Below, piece after piece: positions 20,334 through 30,023 of a stretch of 64,000 bases of DNA. The first letter of the stretch is position 1. Each line of letters begins with the position of its first letter. This DNA is from Rheum nobile. Its lineage: Eukaryota; Streptophyta; Magnoliopsida; Caryophyllales; Polygonaceae. The notes under the pieces were generated by a model that was given only the letters and a program-made list of their open reading frames with translations, did not search any database and had not been told where the DNA came from. Where the stretch lies: the NCBI GenBank assembly GCA_027886185.1, contig WOAB01000528.1, positions 3,534,001-3,598,000 of the forward strand, written 5' to 3'. A program made the position numbers and the translations under genes.

Positions 20334-22367
20334 ATGTCTCAACCAAGCAAGTTTGAGCTCGGAATCTCCACCAACAAGCCACATCTCCGAAAGAAAGGAG
20401 AAGAAACATGGTGGGAAAAGTGCATGGAAAGCCACATCAAGACCAACGACTACCAATGCTGGAGGATAGTCGAAAATGGAGATGGCTATGTCGACCTCAC
20501 CATGAAGGAAGAAGATTGGAAACCAGAACACTATGTTATCATGGAGAAGAATGCCAAGGCCAGGCAGTTCATCCTCAATGGATTGGATAGAGAGGACATG
20601 GACAAGGTCATAGGAATCAAGACGGCCAAAGAGATGTGGAAAGCTCTCAAGGAGATGCATGAAGGAAGTGAGGAACTAAAGCAAAGCAGAAAGTTTGCTT
20701 TGGAAGGAGAATACCACACCTTCAAAATGATGGAAACTGAGACCATCTCAGAGTACTACTCTCGCTTCAACAGATTAATTGGAAAGTTGACGGCGGCGGG
20801 AGTTGATCTTGATGAAGTCTCCAAGTCCTTAGTGATCATCAATGGACTCAACTCCAAGTTCACCCTTCTCAAAGGAATCATGAAGAACACTCCAGGCATC
20901 CAATCCCTTCCCTTGACCCAAGTCATAGGGAAACTGGAAGTTGAAGAAGGAGAACACACTAAAGCCAATGCCGATAAGAAACTGGAGAAAGGAATCGCCC
21001 TTAAATTCTCCAAAGCTTTCTCAAAGCTTGAGATGGAGCAAGAGAACTCAGATTTGGAAGAAGAGGAGGACGAGCTAACAGCCCTCTTCTCAAAGAATAT
21101 CAAAAAATTCTTTGTGAAGGGAAGGTTCCAAAAGGGAAGTTCCTCCTACAACGGACCCAGAAGGGATCTAAAGGAAGTCTCTTGTTACGAGTGCAAAGAG
21201 AAGGGACACTACGCTAAGAACTGTCCCAACAAGGAAGACTCCAAGGAAGAAGAAAAACCTCAGAGAAAGAAGGCTCTCGTAGCCTCATGGGGAGAAAACT
21301 CAGATGAGGAACTGGATCTGAGCGGCTTCTCTGGAGGAAGATGTCTCATGGCAAAAGGAGACTCAAGCGACTCAGAAGACCTTGAGGTAACTTCTGATGA
21401 TCTCTTAAAATCCCTAGTTGATTGTGATAAGAAACAATTTCTTAAGATCATAAAGAAACTAGGAAAGGAAACCAGTTCCCTTCAACAGAAACTTGATGAT
21501 TGTGAAGATGAAATTGCATGCTTAACTGTTGAGAATTCTGTTTGGAATAAGAAACTTGATGAAACTGAGAAAGACCTAGCTGAAACTCACTCCAAACTGA
21601 TTGAAATTAGGAACGTGCATGCTAGTCACCTTAAAATCTGCAAATCTTGTGATGAAACTAGCATAGACTCTGTCACAGTTCCCTTGCATGCTAATTTACC
21701 TGGAAAAGACATGCTTCAATCCATAATTGATAGATTGGACATCCTCACTGATTCTATTAATGAAAAGACAATAAATCAAACTGTTTTTGTGAGACAACGC
21801 CATGGAATAGGATATGTCAACAACAAGGATAACAATGATGCTGAAGATGAAAAAGCTAGACGAGAACTTGTTGAGATGAATGAGAACCTCAGCATTGCTC
21901 TTGCCACCTCTCGTGACAGGAATCAGTTCCTATCAGAGAAGATCATGGTGCTTGAGAACAAGGCTGAGGTTGCCAAACGTCTCAATGAAGGTTCTCAAAG
22001 CCCTAAGAAGGAACCAAAAGGAAAAGAAAAAATGACTCCTGAAAATCAATGGTTCACCAATTCTTTTGCTCACAAAAAGTATGTTGACATGGCCAATAGT
22101 AAGGTTCAAAACAATATTGATTTCAACAAAATAAATGAAAAACCTTTTAGGCCAGGGAAAGGAAAGTATGGTCATGTTGTCTACAACCGCTTATGTACCT
22201 ACTGTGGTAAGAATGGCCATTACAACACTGATTGTGCTAAGAAAAGGAACTTTGAAAGGGAGAAAAGTGCTTATCACCAGGAAAGGAACCAACTCCCTGA
22301 TTATTCACAGACTCGAAATGCTAATCCCCCCAGTAAAGCCAAGCTTCGCTGGGTTCAGAAATCTTAG
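20334..22367 (+). CDS. gag of Sirevirus 2
   Basis: 677 codons from MSQPSKFELGIS. An in-frame ATG 18 bases upstream (20316) exists, but the MSQ start gives the usual gag N-terminus. The UBN2-like gag core (WRIVENG, AKEMWKALKEMHEGSEE, EYYSRFNRLIGKL) is at residues 40-190. The first CCHC knuckle CYECKEKGHYAKNC is near 284, a long coiled coil spans about 370-590, and a second knuckle CTYCGKNGHYNTDC is near 622. The frame ends KLRWVQKS and TAG (22365-22367). The same frame continues at once into the protease, so gag and pol are divided by a single stop. Gag forms the virus-like particle and binds RNA. The long coiled-coil tail with a second knuckle is a feature also seen in element 1. Confidence 0.92.
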   Translation: MSQPSKFELGISTNKPHLRKKGEETWWEKCMESHIKTNDYQCWRIVENGDGYVDLTMKEEDWKPEHYVIMEKNAKARQFILNGLDREDMDKVIGIKTAKEMWKALKEMHEGSEELKQSRKFALEGEYHTFKMMETETISEYYSRFNRLIGKLTAAGVDLDEVSKSLVIINGLNSKFTLLKGIMKNTPGIQSLPLTQVIGKLEVEEGEHTKANADKKLEKGIALKFSKAFSKLEMEQENSDLEEEEDELTALFSKNIKKFFVKGRFQKGSSSYNGPRRDLKEVSCYECKEKGHYAKNCPNKEDSKEEEKPQRKKALVASWGENSDEELDLSGFSGGRCLMAKGDSSDSEDLEVTSDDLLKSLVDCDKKQFLKIIKKLGKETSSLQQKLDDCEDEIACLTVENSVWNKKLDETEKDLAETHSKLIEIRNVHASHLKICKSCDETSIDSVTVPLHANLPGKDMLQSIIDRLDILTDSINEKTINQTVFVRQRHGIGYVNNKDNNDAEDEKARRELVEMNENLSIALATSRDRNQFLSEKIMVLENKAEVAKRLNEGSQSPKKEPKGKEKMTPENQWFTNSFAHKKYVDMANSKVQNNIDFNKINEKPFRPGKGKYGHVVYNRLCTYCGKNGHYNTDCAKKRNFEREKSAYHQERNQLPDYSQTRNANPPSKAKLRWVQKS

Positions 22368-25300
22368 TTCCCTTATGTGCAGAAAGAAGAGAGGCAACCC
22401 CAACTATGGTACATTGACAGTGGTTGCTCATGCCATATGACCGGAAAAAGAAATCAAATGACCTCTCTTCAACCTCTCCAAGGAGGGAACATATCCTTTG
22501 GAGACAAAAGCAAAGGGAAAATCTGTGGAATAGGAACTGTGAAGCTTAACGATCACATTCAGGTAAACAAAGTTCACCTTGTTGATAGTCTTGGTTTTGA
22601 TCTAATAAGTGTGTCACAGCTGTGTGATCAAGGAGACAATGAAGTCAGATTTAGATCAAACGAATGCTCAGTTCTTGACTCCTCGGGACAAATCATCCTA
22701 AAAGGAAAGAGATTCAACAATGTTTACATTGTTGACCCATCCTTCGTCCCCAAGGAGAAACTGTGTCTCTCAACCGTGAATGACCAAGCTGAGTTGTGGC
22801 ACCAACGCCTCGGTCATGCTAGCACCAAGCTGATTCAAAAGCTACACTCAAAGGAACTAGTCAGAGGATTGCCAAAGCTGAGTGGCACATCTAAGGAACC
22901 ATGCTCTGACTGTGTAAAAGGAAAACAGGCTCGTAGTTCCTTCAAATCCAAAAACATGGTAAGCACCTCAAGGCCTCTTCTCAAAGGAACTAGTCAGAGG
23001 ATTGCCAAAGCTGAGTGGCACATCTAAGGAACCATGCTCTGACTGTGTAAAAGGAAAACAGGCTCGTAGTTCCTTCAAATCCAAAAACATGGTAAGCACC
23101 TCAAGGCCTCTTGAGCTCATCCACATGGATCTTTGTGGACCCATGAGAGTTCAAAGCCTAGGAGGAAACAGGTATATTTTTGTTATTGTCGATGACTTCT
23201 CTCGCTTTACTTGGACCATTTTCATTAAATCTAAAAGTGAAGTCATTGATCGCTTTAAAGACATGGTTCCTTTGTTAGAAAAATCCCTTGATAGCTCACT
23301 TAATGCTATTCGATCTGACCATGGTACCGAATTCGAAAATGGAGAATTTCTAACCTTTTGCAGTGAGCATGGCATTGATCACAACTTCTCTGCACCATAT
23401 ACTCCTCAACAGAATGGAGTAGTGGAGAGAAAGAATAGGACCTTGGAAGACATGGCTCGAACTATGTTGATCTCAAGTGGACTCTCCCAATCCTTTTGGG
23501 CTGAGGCGATCAACACAGCATGCTACATCATCAATAGAGCCATGCTTCACCCTATCACAGAGAAGACACCCTATGAACTCCTAAGAGGAAGACTTCCCAA
23601 CATTTCTCATCTAAGGGTGTTCGGATGCAAGTGCTTTGTGCACAACAATGGGAAGGACAATCTTGGCAAGTTCGACCCAAGAAGTGATGAAGGAATCTTC
23701 ATTGGATATGCCTCAGGCAGCAAGGCATACAAGGTCTTCAACAAAAGGACTAAAAAGGTAGAAGAAAGTGTTCATGTTATTTTTAATGAAAAATCACTTG
23801 GAAAGATTGTGCAGAACACCACCAGTTCCTTTGAAGATCCGTTTCCCAAGTCATCCCAAGAAGATCCAGATGAAGATATCACTCCTCCCAGTTCCTGCCC
23901 TGCTGAACGGAACCCTCCAATGGCTCCTCCACCAGTTCCCGTGGATAATGAACAAAAATCCATTTCTGGGAACCATGAGCATGACGACAATATCTATGGA
24001 GATCTCAATGATTCATCTTCCCACATGTTCTTCAATGGAGAAGGTGACCCCAACCAGGAAGCTGAATGCTCAACTCAGAATGTCTCCACATCAAATACTT
24101 TGGCTTCCAACAGAGAAAGAAGAGTCGTCAAGCCTCCAGTCAGGTACGAACATCTAACTTTCTTTGCCTTTAATGCCTTTTTGTCTATTGTGGAACCAAA
24201 GAACATAGGTGAGGCATTGAAGGATGCGGACTGGATCCAAGCCATGCAAGAGGAGCTTCATCAATTTGAAAGGAACAAAGTCTGGCATCTGGTTCCTCGC
24301 CCCAAGGATAAGCACATCATAGGAACCAGATGGGTTTTCAGAAACAAGCTAGATGATACAGGAGCTGTGATAAGGAACAAAGCAAGACTTGTGGCTCAAG
24401 GATACAATCAACAAGAAGGAATTGACTATGATGAAACTTATGCTCCAGTGGCAAGGATCGAAGCAATAAGGTTGTTGATTGCCTTCGCATCTCACAAAGG
24501 GTTCAAGTTGTTCCAAATGGATGTGAAGACAGCCTTCCTCAATGGAATTCTTCAAGAAAAAGTCTATGTCAAGCAACCTCCTGGTTTCGAAGACGACGAT
24601 CATCTAGATCATGTCTACTTTCTAGACAAGGCACTCTATGGCCTCAAGCAAGCTCCCAGAGCTTGGTATGATCGTCTTGCCCAGTTCCTACTCTCAAATG
24701 GCTACAGGTGTGGAGTTATTGATAAGACTCTCTTCATCCTAGAAGAAGAAGGTAACATCTTAGTGGTTCAAATCTATGTTGATGATATCATTTTTTATTC
24801 CACTAACCTGTCCCTTGTAGACAAGTTCAAAGACTTGATGAGCAGTGAATTTGAAATTAGTTTAATTGGGGAACTCACATTCTTCCTCGGATTACAAATC
24901 ACTCAAAAGGAAGATGGTATTCAAATCCACCAACAGAAGTATGTCAGGGAACTACTGAAGAAGTTCAAATTGGATTCATGCAAGCCTCTCTCCACTCCCA
25001 TATCCACCATTGCCCATCTGGATAAGGACCACTCGAGTCCTCTAGTGGAGGAGAAGCTCTATAGAGGTATGATAGGCTCACTCATGTACCTAACCGCTAG
25101 TCGACCAGACATTGTCTTTGTTGTTGGCTTGTGTGCTAGGTTCCAATCTTGTCCGAGAGAAACCCACTTGGCTGCTGTGAAGAGAATACTTCGATATCTC
25201 AAGGGAACTGACGATCTCTGCATTTGGTACCCCAAAGAATGTCCCTTTGAGCTCATGGGTTTTACTGATGCTGATTATGCTGGATATTTGGTGGATAGAA

Positions 25301-25722
25301 AGAGCACTTCTGGAATGGCACAGTTCCTAGGCCTTTGCCTTGTGTCATGGGGATCAAAGAAACAAGTTTCAGTCTCCCTCACCACCACAGAATCCGAGTA
25401 CATTGCAGCTGCCTCTTGTTGTTCCCAACTTCTCTTGCTAAAGCAACAACTCGCTGACTTTGGTATGTCTTATGGCCCTCTCACTATTCTTTGTGACAAC
25501 ACTAGTGCTATAAAAATTTCTAAGAATCCTGTGCATCATACTAGGACCAAGCATATTGACATTAGACATCATTTTCTTAGAGATCATGTTGAGAAGGGAA
25601 ACATCATTATGAAATTTTGTAGAACTGAAGATCAAATTGCAGATATATTCACCAAGGCATTGAATAGAGTTCCTTTTGAGAACCTCAGATTGGAACTAGG
25701 AATGATTCCTATTACTCAGTAG
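22368..25722 (+). pseudogene. pol of Sirevirus 2, frame broken by a 133-bp duplication
   Basis: The first part (to 23027) follows the gag stop in frame and contains the retropepsin site WYIDSGCSCHMTG and the gag-pre-integrase zinc region (HQRLGHAS, CSDCVKGKQ). Its last codons are out of frame after the duplication. The second part (23002-25722) holds the integrase core (HMDLCGPM, SDHGTEF, TPQQNGVVERKN), reverse transcriptase (FQMDVKTAFLNG, ALYGLKQAPRAWYDRL, YVDDIIF), RNase H (FTDADYAG, TTESEYIAA) and the usual end DIFTKALN. All catalytic residues are visible. The duplication 22980-23112 adds 133 bases (one more than a multiple of three), so one polyprotein cannot be read through. The end at 25722 (TAG followed by TGA) is normal for Copia pol. 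Confidence 0.92.
22847..23112 (+). repeat. Exact 133-bp tandem duplication inside pol
   Basis: 22847-22979 and 22980-23112 are identical by eye over 133 bases. The copied unit codes for the end of the gag-pre-integrase zinc region. The duplication shifts the reading frame by one. Confidence 0.95.
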
Positions 25723-26565
25723 TGACCTTAGTTCTGAGAATTCTTTCCGAGTTCCCCTGATTGACTAGTTTAAGATATTTAACTTGTTGAGTCTTGATGT
25801 CCTTGTGTTATATCTTTTGCTACAAACCGTTCTTGTCATAATGGTTTCTTATAAAGGCTTAGATAAATTTTTCTGGTTCGTTTCCTTTTTATTATCATTA
25901 TTTCTCAACTCCTCATTGTTCAAATTTCTTTGATGGCCCAAAAGTCACAATCTGATCATATTTCTAACCCAACATTACAAGCTGAAATGATGATTGTGTA
26001 CTAAGACCTACCCTTGCCTTCTTGCTCAATTTAATTCTCTATGATCCATCTCTAAACCTTCTCTGAGAATTATTGTGCAATGCGATAAAAAGCCTACCCT
26101 GATTCCTTGTATGGGAACGTACTATTTTTGGTTCCTTTGTCTCCACCCACACCAAAGGTTCCCATACATTCCTCTAGCTCGTTGAAAATGTCGCCAGAAA
26201 GGAACCAGAACATCGCGTCTCTCCAACGGCTCGCTTGGCTCTCCCAGACGCTATTTATGGCATATTGGCAGGGATAAGGCAAGTCTCATCAGTGGCAGAC
26301 CTCCCTCTTCTCGAAATGGGTCATATTTTGAATTTAAATTAGCCGTTCCAAAAAAAGCTGCAACTCTCTTCAATGCTTCGGATTTGCCTTGATCTTCTCA
26401 ACGGCTGGATTTGCTTCAACGGTCACCTCAGCTCTTGGCCATCCCAGATCTTCAGTGCCCTTAAAGAGGTGCTCAGTTGCTCTGAATTGATCACCCAAGC
26501 TCTCCATCTCTCTGATCTTCTATATCTCTTTCTTTTCTCACAGCAATCCTCTTAGCTCCTCTCAA
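25723..26565 (+). other. Spacer between pol and 3' ORF of Sirevirus 2
   Basis: 843 bp with stops in all plus frames and no recognisable domain. It could contain a splice or internal promoter site for the 3' ORF; cttctatatctctttc at about 26517 is a weak TATA-like candidate just ahead of the ORF. Confidence 0.5.
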
Positions 26566-28170
26566 ATGGCCAATCCTAACCCACTCGTTGTTATGGATGA
26601 AGAAGAGGCTGCTTTTCTTCAAGCCTTTCGCGAAAAGAAGGCTAAAGCCTCCTCCTCCAAGCCTGTTTCTTCCTCCACCTCTCAAAAATCCCTCCCCAAA
26701 GAGAACCCTGTGGCGAAACCGGCAGAGAAACCAGAAGAGAAGCTTGAGGAACCACCAAAGGCTAAGGAAAATGTGGAAGAGGAACCAACCATGCCCAAAG
26801 AAGAGAAGCAAGCCATCACTTTGGCTTCAGAATCAGTCACAAAATCAGTTTCTGAAGGCGGGTCGCATGATTCCTCTCCGGATAAATCCCTTCAAGTGAT
26901 CCCTAGCCCCGAGCCTTCCCCAATCAGCCTCAAATCCAAAACTTCCAACCCAGGCCCCTCTGTCGCCACAAGAATGCAACAGAGGAAGAGAAGCTCCCAA
27001 GCCATTGTTCCCTATGAAACCAAAATCCACAAAAAGGGCCAAAACCACCACCCTCTCTGTCTCCTCTTCCTTCTCCAAAAGGAAGATCCTAAAACCTCTC
27101 ATTATCGGCAGAGAATTCTGAACCAGGCGTTAGAAGAAGAGGATGAGGAACTCTATGGAGAAGCTTTGGATGAGTTCCACTCTCTGCTGCAGTTCCAAGG
27201 GTGGGACGAGATGCTGTGCGAGCCCTTCTCTGCTTCCGACGAGGTTGTCCGGATGTTTTACCAGTCCATGGAGTTTGTACCTCAGAAGGAGAACTCCCCC
27301 TGTCACGACGCCATTCTCATATGGAAGGGAACCAGCTTTCCCCTGTCCGCCAATCTAATCGCGTCTGCTCTAGGGATTGAGTCGAGATCTGGGTTTGGCA
27401 TTCTGCCTCAGAAGAAGGGATGGCCCAAGGGAAAGGGCTTCAAGTCCAAAGGAGCAATCGTCAAGAAAATTTATGATGGCGCATCCCCCTCATCTTTGGA
27501 GACGAAGGATCTCTCCATTGTAAACCGGCTACTGCATTTTTGGATCACTCGCAACTTGGTTCCCAGGCAAGAGCACAGGAACGAAGTCCTCATCACCGAC
27601 GCCATCTACATGGACAAAGTGCTCTCCGGCGTTCAGTTGGATCTTCCCCGTATTGTGCTGGCTCACATGCAATTCTGTGCATCTCATGACTCTCATGCTT
27701 TACCCTTCCCTCACATCATCAAAAGGCTACTCTCTAACCTCAATCAGTACCCAGAAGACTTCCTCGAGACTGCCTATAGCAAATGTCTTACGTTGCACAC
27801 AGTTCGGAAGCTGAAATCTAAGGAACAACAACCCAACCCTGCTGAAACAGAAGAAATCCCGCCTAAGGAAAAGGCGGGTTCCCAGGGCCGTTCCAGTTCC
27901 CACCCTCAGCAACCCCCCTCTTCAGACTCCTCTGCGATCCTCCTTGCGTTGGATCGTATTGAAAAAGCTATCTTGGAAGGCTCGACTGCCAACACGGTCG
28001 CCATCCATGATCAAGTAAGAGAGTTGGGGCGTATCAGTTCTGCTGTCGAGAGTCTGGTGGACGTTCTGCAGAAAGATTGGCAAGGTGCAATCAGTGCTCA
28101 TCAGGCCGCGGGCCAAAATGTAGAAACCGACGACAAGGATGCAGAAGAAGAGGCCGCTACTACGCCATAG
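26566..28170 (+). CDS. Extra 3' ORF of Sirevirus 2 (env-like / Transposase_32-type)
   Basis: 534 codons from MANPNPLVVMDEEEAA. Residues 20-150 are Lys/Glu/Pro/Ser-rich and disordered, with basic blocks (MQQRKRSS). About 190-400 is a folded region with FVPQKENSPCHDAILIWKG, KKGWPKGKGFKSKG, IVNRLLHFWITRNLVPRQEH and SHALPFPHIIKRLL. The tail (about 440-510) is a likely coiled coil (LALDRIEKAIL, QVRELGRISSAVESL). The layout equals the minus-strand ORF at 10027-11577, with weak but ordered similarity (VNK/RxLxHF, HALPF). It fits the Sirevirus ORF traditionally called env-like, for which no envelope function is proven. No signal peptide or transmembrane helix is evident. The frame is intact. Confidence 0.75.
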   Translation: MANPNPLVVMDEEEAAFLQAFREKKAKASSSKPVSSSTSQKSLPKENPVAKPAEKPEEKLEEPPKAKENVEEEPTMPKEEKQAITLASESVTKSVSEGGSHDSSPDKSLQVIPSPEPSPISLKSKTSNPGPSVATRMQQRKRSSQAIVPYETKIHKKGQNHHPLCLLFLLQKEDPKTSHYRQRILNQALEEEDEELYGEALDEFHSLLQFQGWDEMLCEPFSASDEVVRMFYQSMEFVPQKENSPCHDAILIWKGTSFPLSANLIASALGIESRSGFGILPQKKGWPKGKGFKSKGAIVKKIYDGASPSSLETKDLSIVNRLLHFWITRNLVPRQEHRNEVLITDAIYMDKVLSGVQLDLPRIVLAHMQFCASHDSHALPFPHIIKRLLSNLNQYPEDFLETAYSKCLTLHTVRKLKSKEQQPNPAETEEIPPKEKAGSQGRSSSHPQQPPSSDSSAILLALDRIEKAILEGSTANTVAIHDQVRELGRISSAVESLVDVLQKDWQGAISAHQAAGQNVETDDKDAEEEAATTP

Positions 28171-28509
28171 GAACGCTTATTCTAGGTTCCCAGTGCTGCA
28201 ACGCCACAGCGAGCTAGTAGTTTCTCTTAGGATCCTACTCCCCTCTTCTATCCCTTTTGTTGTCTTTCTTCAGATTGCTTTTGTTGTTTTCCTTGCTATT
28301 TGTTGTCTGTATTGTCGGTTGTTTGTTGTTTGCTTGTGGTATTTTGTGTGTTTGATCAATGATAAGTGAAGTTTTTAATGATTATCTTCAGTTTCGTTCC
28401 CATGCTCATTTGTCTTCGCCTTAAGTTTTCATTATGACATTTTATGAGCTTGCTGCAATCGCATATTCACTCCGATATCCTGTTCTTAACTCATACTTAA
28501 TCTTTTCGA

Positions 28510-28773
28510 TGATGTCAAAAGGGGGAAGAAAAGGATAGGAACCTTGAACTTTGGAGACTACTGAATTAATAGGAACTCTGAACTAGTTCTATTTCTAAGG
28601 GGGGATTTGAAATAAACTTGTTCACGTGCTTAGGGGGAATTTGCAACCATTGAATGTTCTATCACTAATCTGTAATGTTGTAAATCTCGTTATCTCAATA
28701 TGGTCTCATGAATTTCATGTCCCTATTATGTTGCCAGGTTCCTTATATTTGTCATCATCAAAAAGGGGGAAAT
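28510..28773 (+). other. Polypurine tract cluster of Sirevirus 2
   Basis: Purine runs aaaagggggaagaaaagg (about 28516), aaggggggattt (about 28599), tagggggaatt (about 28631) and aaaaagggggaaat (28760-28773) precede the 3' LTR; the last abuts it and is the likely plus-strand primer site. At least two of the tracts sit behind a gatgatg/catcatca context. Confidence 0.8.
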
Positions 28774-29908
28774 TGTTAGGAAACGGAACTATGGAACTTC
28801 GGTTCCCCTAAGAGTTCATTTCCTCAGTTTCTCTACTTTTGAAGATGACAAATATTATGATACTAATGTTTTATCTCAAAGATGTGTTTTAAGGAACCAC
28901 AGGAATATACTGAAGGCAGGAAAGCCAAACAGAACAAGGGAACCAAAGGAACAAGACAGCTGAAGGAATCTAGAGGAACCCAGGTGTGCCCAGAAATGGA
29001 GCTTGCGACATTGCAATTCCCGAGAAATCTGGGAACACACAACCTCGGACAAAAGGTGTCGAAAATGACTTGTCCGAAGCTTCCAAAAGTCTGCCAAGGT
29101 CCAAGAGCTAAAGAACAAGATGCCTAGAGAACCTCTACCTCGGACAGAGACGATGAAAGCGACAGCACATGAAGACGTCGTTGTCCAGCAGACGGTTCCC
29201 AAGCGGCCAGCTTACTCAACCTCGGACGAAAGCATTTTGACAATGACACCACAAGGCTCGTCTGAGGTAGTTGACCAACCAAGAGAGATTCTGAGCTGCC
29301 TAGGTTGTTTGCACATGCCAAGAACAACGTGGATCAAGGAGAACCACCAATCCTAGGGCAAGCTCAATCCGTGGGAACCAAGAGAGGATCGAGCTGCGAA
29401 GAATCCTCTATAAAAGGAAGACTAATCCAAGGGTTATCTTCAAGCATTCACAATAGAAACACACTTCATAGCAAACATCAAAGTGTGAAGCTTCAAACAA
29501 GATCATCAAAGCAAACCGAGATCAAGAGGAACCAGTCAAGGAAGAAGAGCTGAGTGCTAAGTTCCTGTGACTGTAAGTGATAGTTCCTAGGTGCGAAAAG
29601 TATGTTTCTTGGATTGATTATTGATTGTGTTAAGTTATCTAGGATTGTCTAACTGTGTGTAAGGCAAAGGAACTGTGTGTTCGTTCCTAGGATAAGTTGT
29701 AACCAAAAGAGATAAGAAATCAAGAAGTAGACTTTAAAATCCTTTCAAAGAAAGGTAGTGGTTTTTATCCTAGATTGCTAGTTGGCAATCGAAGGTTTCC
29801 ACTATAAGAAACTTGTTCATTTAGTTAATTGTCTATTTTCGCTGCTAAGGGAACTGTAAACTGTGTTCTCAGTTCCCTGATTATTAATCTAACAATCACG
29901 ATCCTACA
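28774..29908 (+). repeat. 3' LTR of Sirevirus 2
   Basis: 1135 bp, begins tgttaggaaacggaact and ends atcctaca. Followed by the TSD ctgtg and then the rest of the Athila LTR (ggttcgacttttactt). Confidence 0.95.
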
Positions 29909-30003
29909 CTGTGGGTTCGACTTTTACTTACCTAGGACTACGGTTTAAGGTTTGTTTGGATATTTTGCATAGTAGGAATTAGAACGACAAATTCCTGTTA
30001 TCA

Positions 30004-30023
30004 AATTGGCGCCGTTGCCGGGG
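30004..30023 (+). other. Athila-type PBS at the inverted LTR junction
   Basis: aattggcgccgttgccgggg follows the plus LTR end (gttatca). Directly after it the minus-oriented LTR starts at ggaatttgtcg, lacking its terminal 8 bases. The shared ggaa/gggaa bases mark the junction. The same PBS type in minus orientation is at 35799-35818 (tccccgacaacggcgcc). Confidence 0.85.

Larger units (their letters stand above)
19149..29908 (+). mobile_element. Copia/Sirevirus element 2, full length 10.76 kb
   Basis: Two 1135-bp LTRs (19149-20283 and 28774-29908) start tgttagg and end cctaca. The TSD ctgtg is exact on both sides (19144-19148 and 29909-29913). The order is PBS, gag, pol (protease, integrase, RT, RNase H), 3' extra ORF and several PPTs: the layout, LTR length and multiplied PPTs of Sireviruses. 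LTR differences are few (about 2% by eye), so insertion is fairly recent and later than the Athila LTR it sits in. Pol is interrupted by a 133-bp duplication. Gag and pol are in the same frame, separated by a TAG. Confidence 0.95.
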
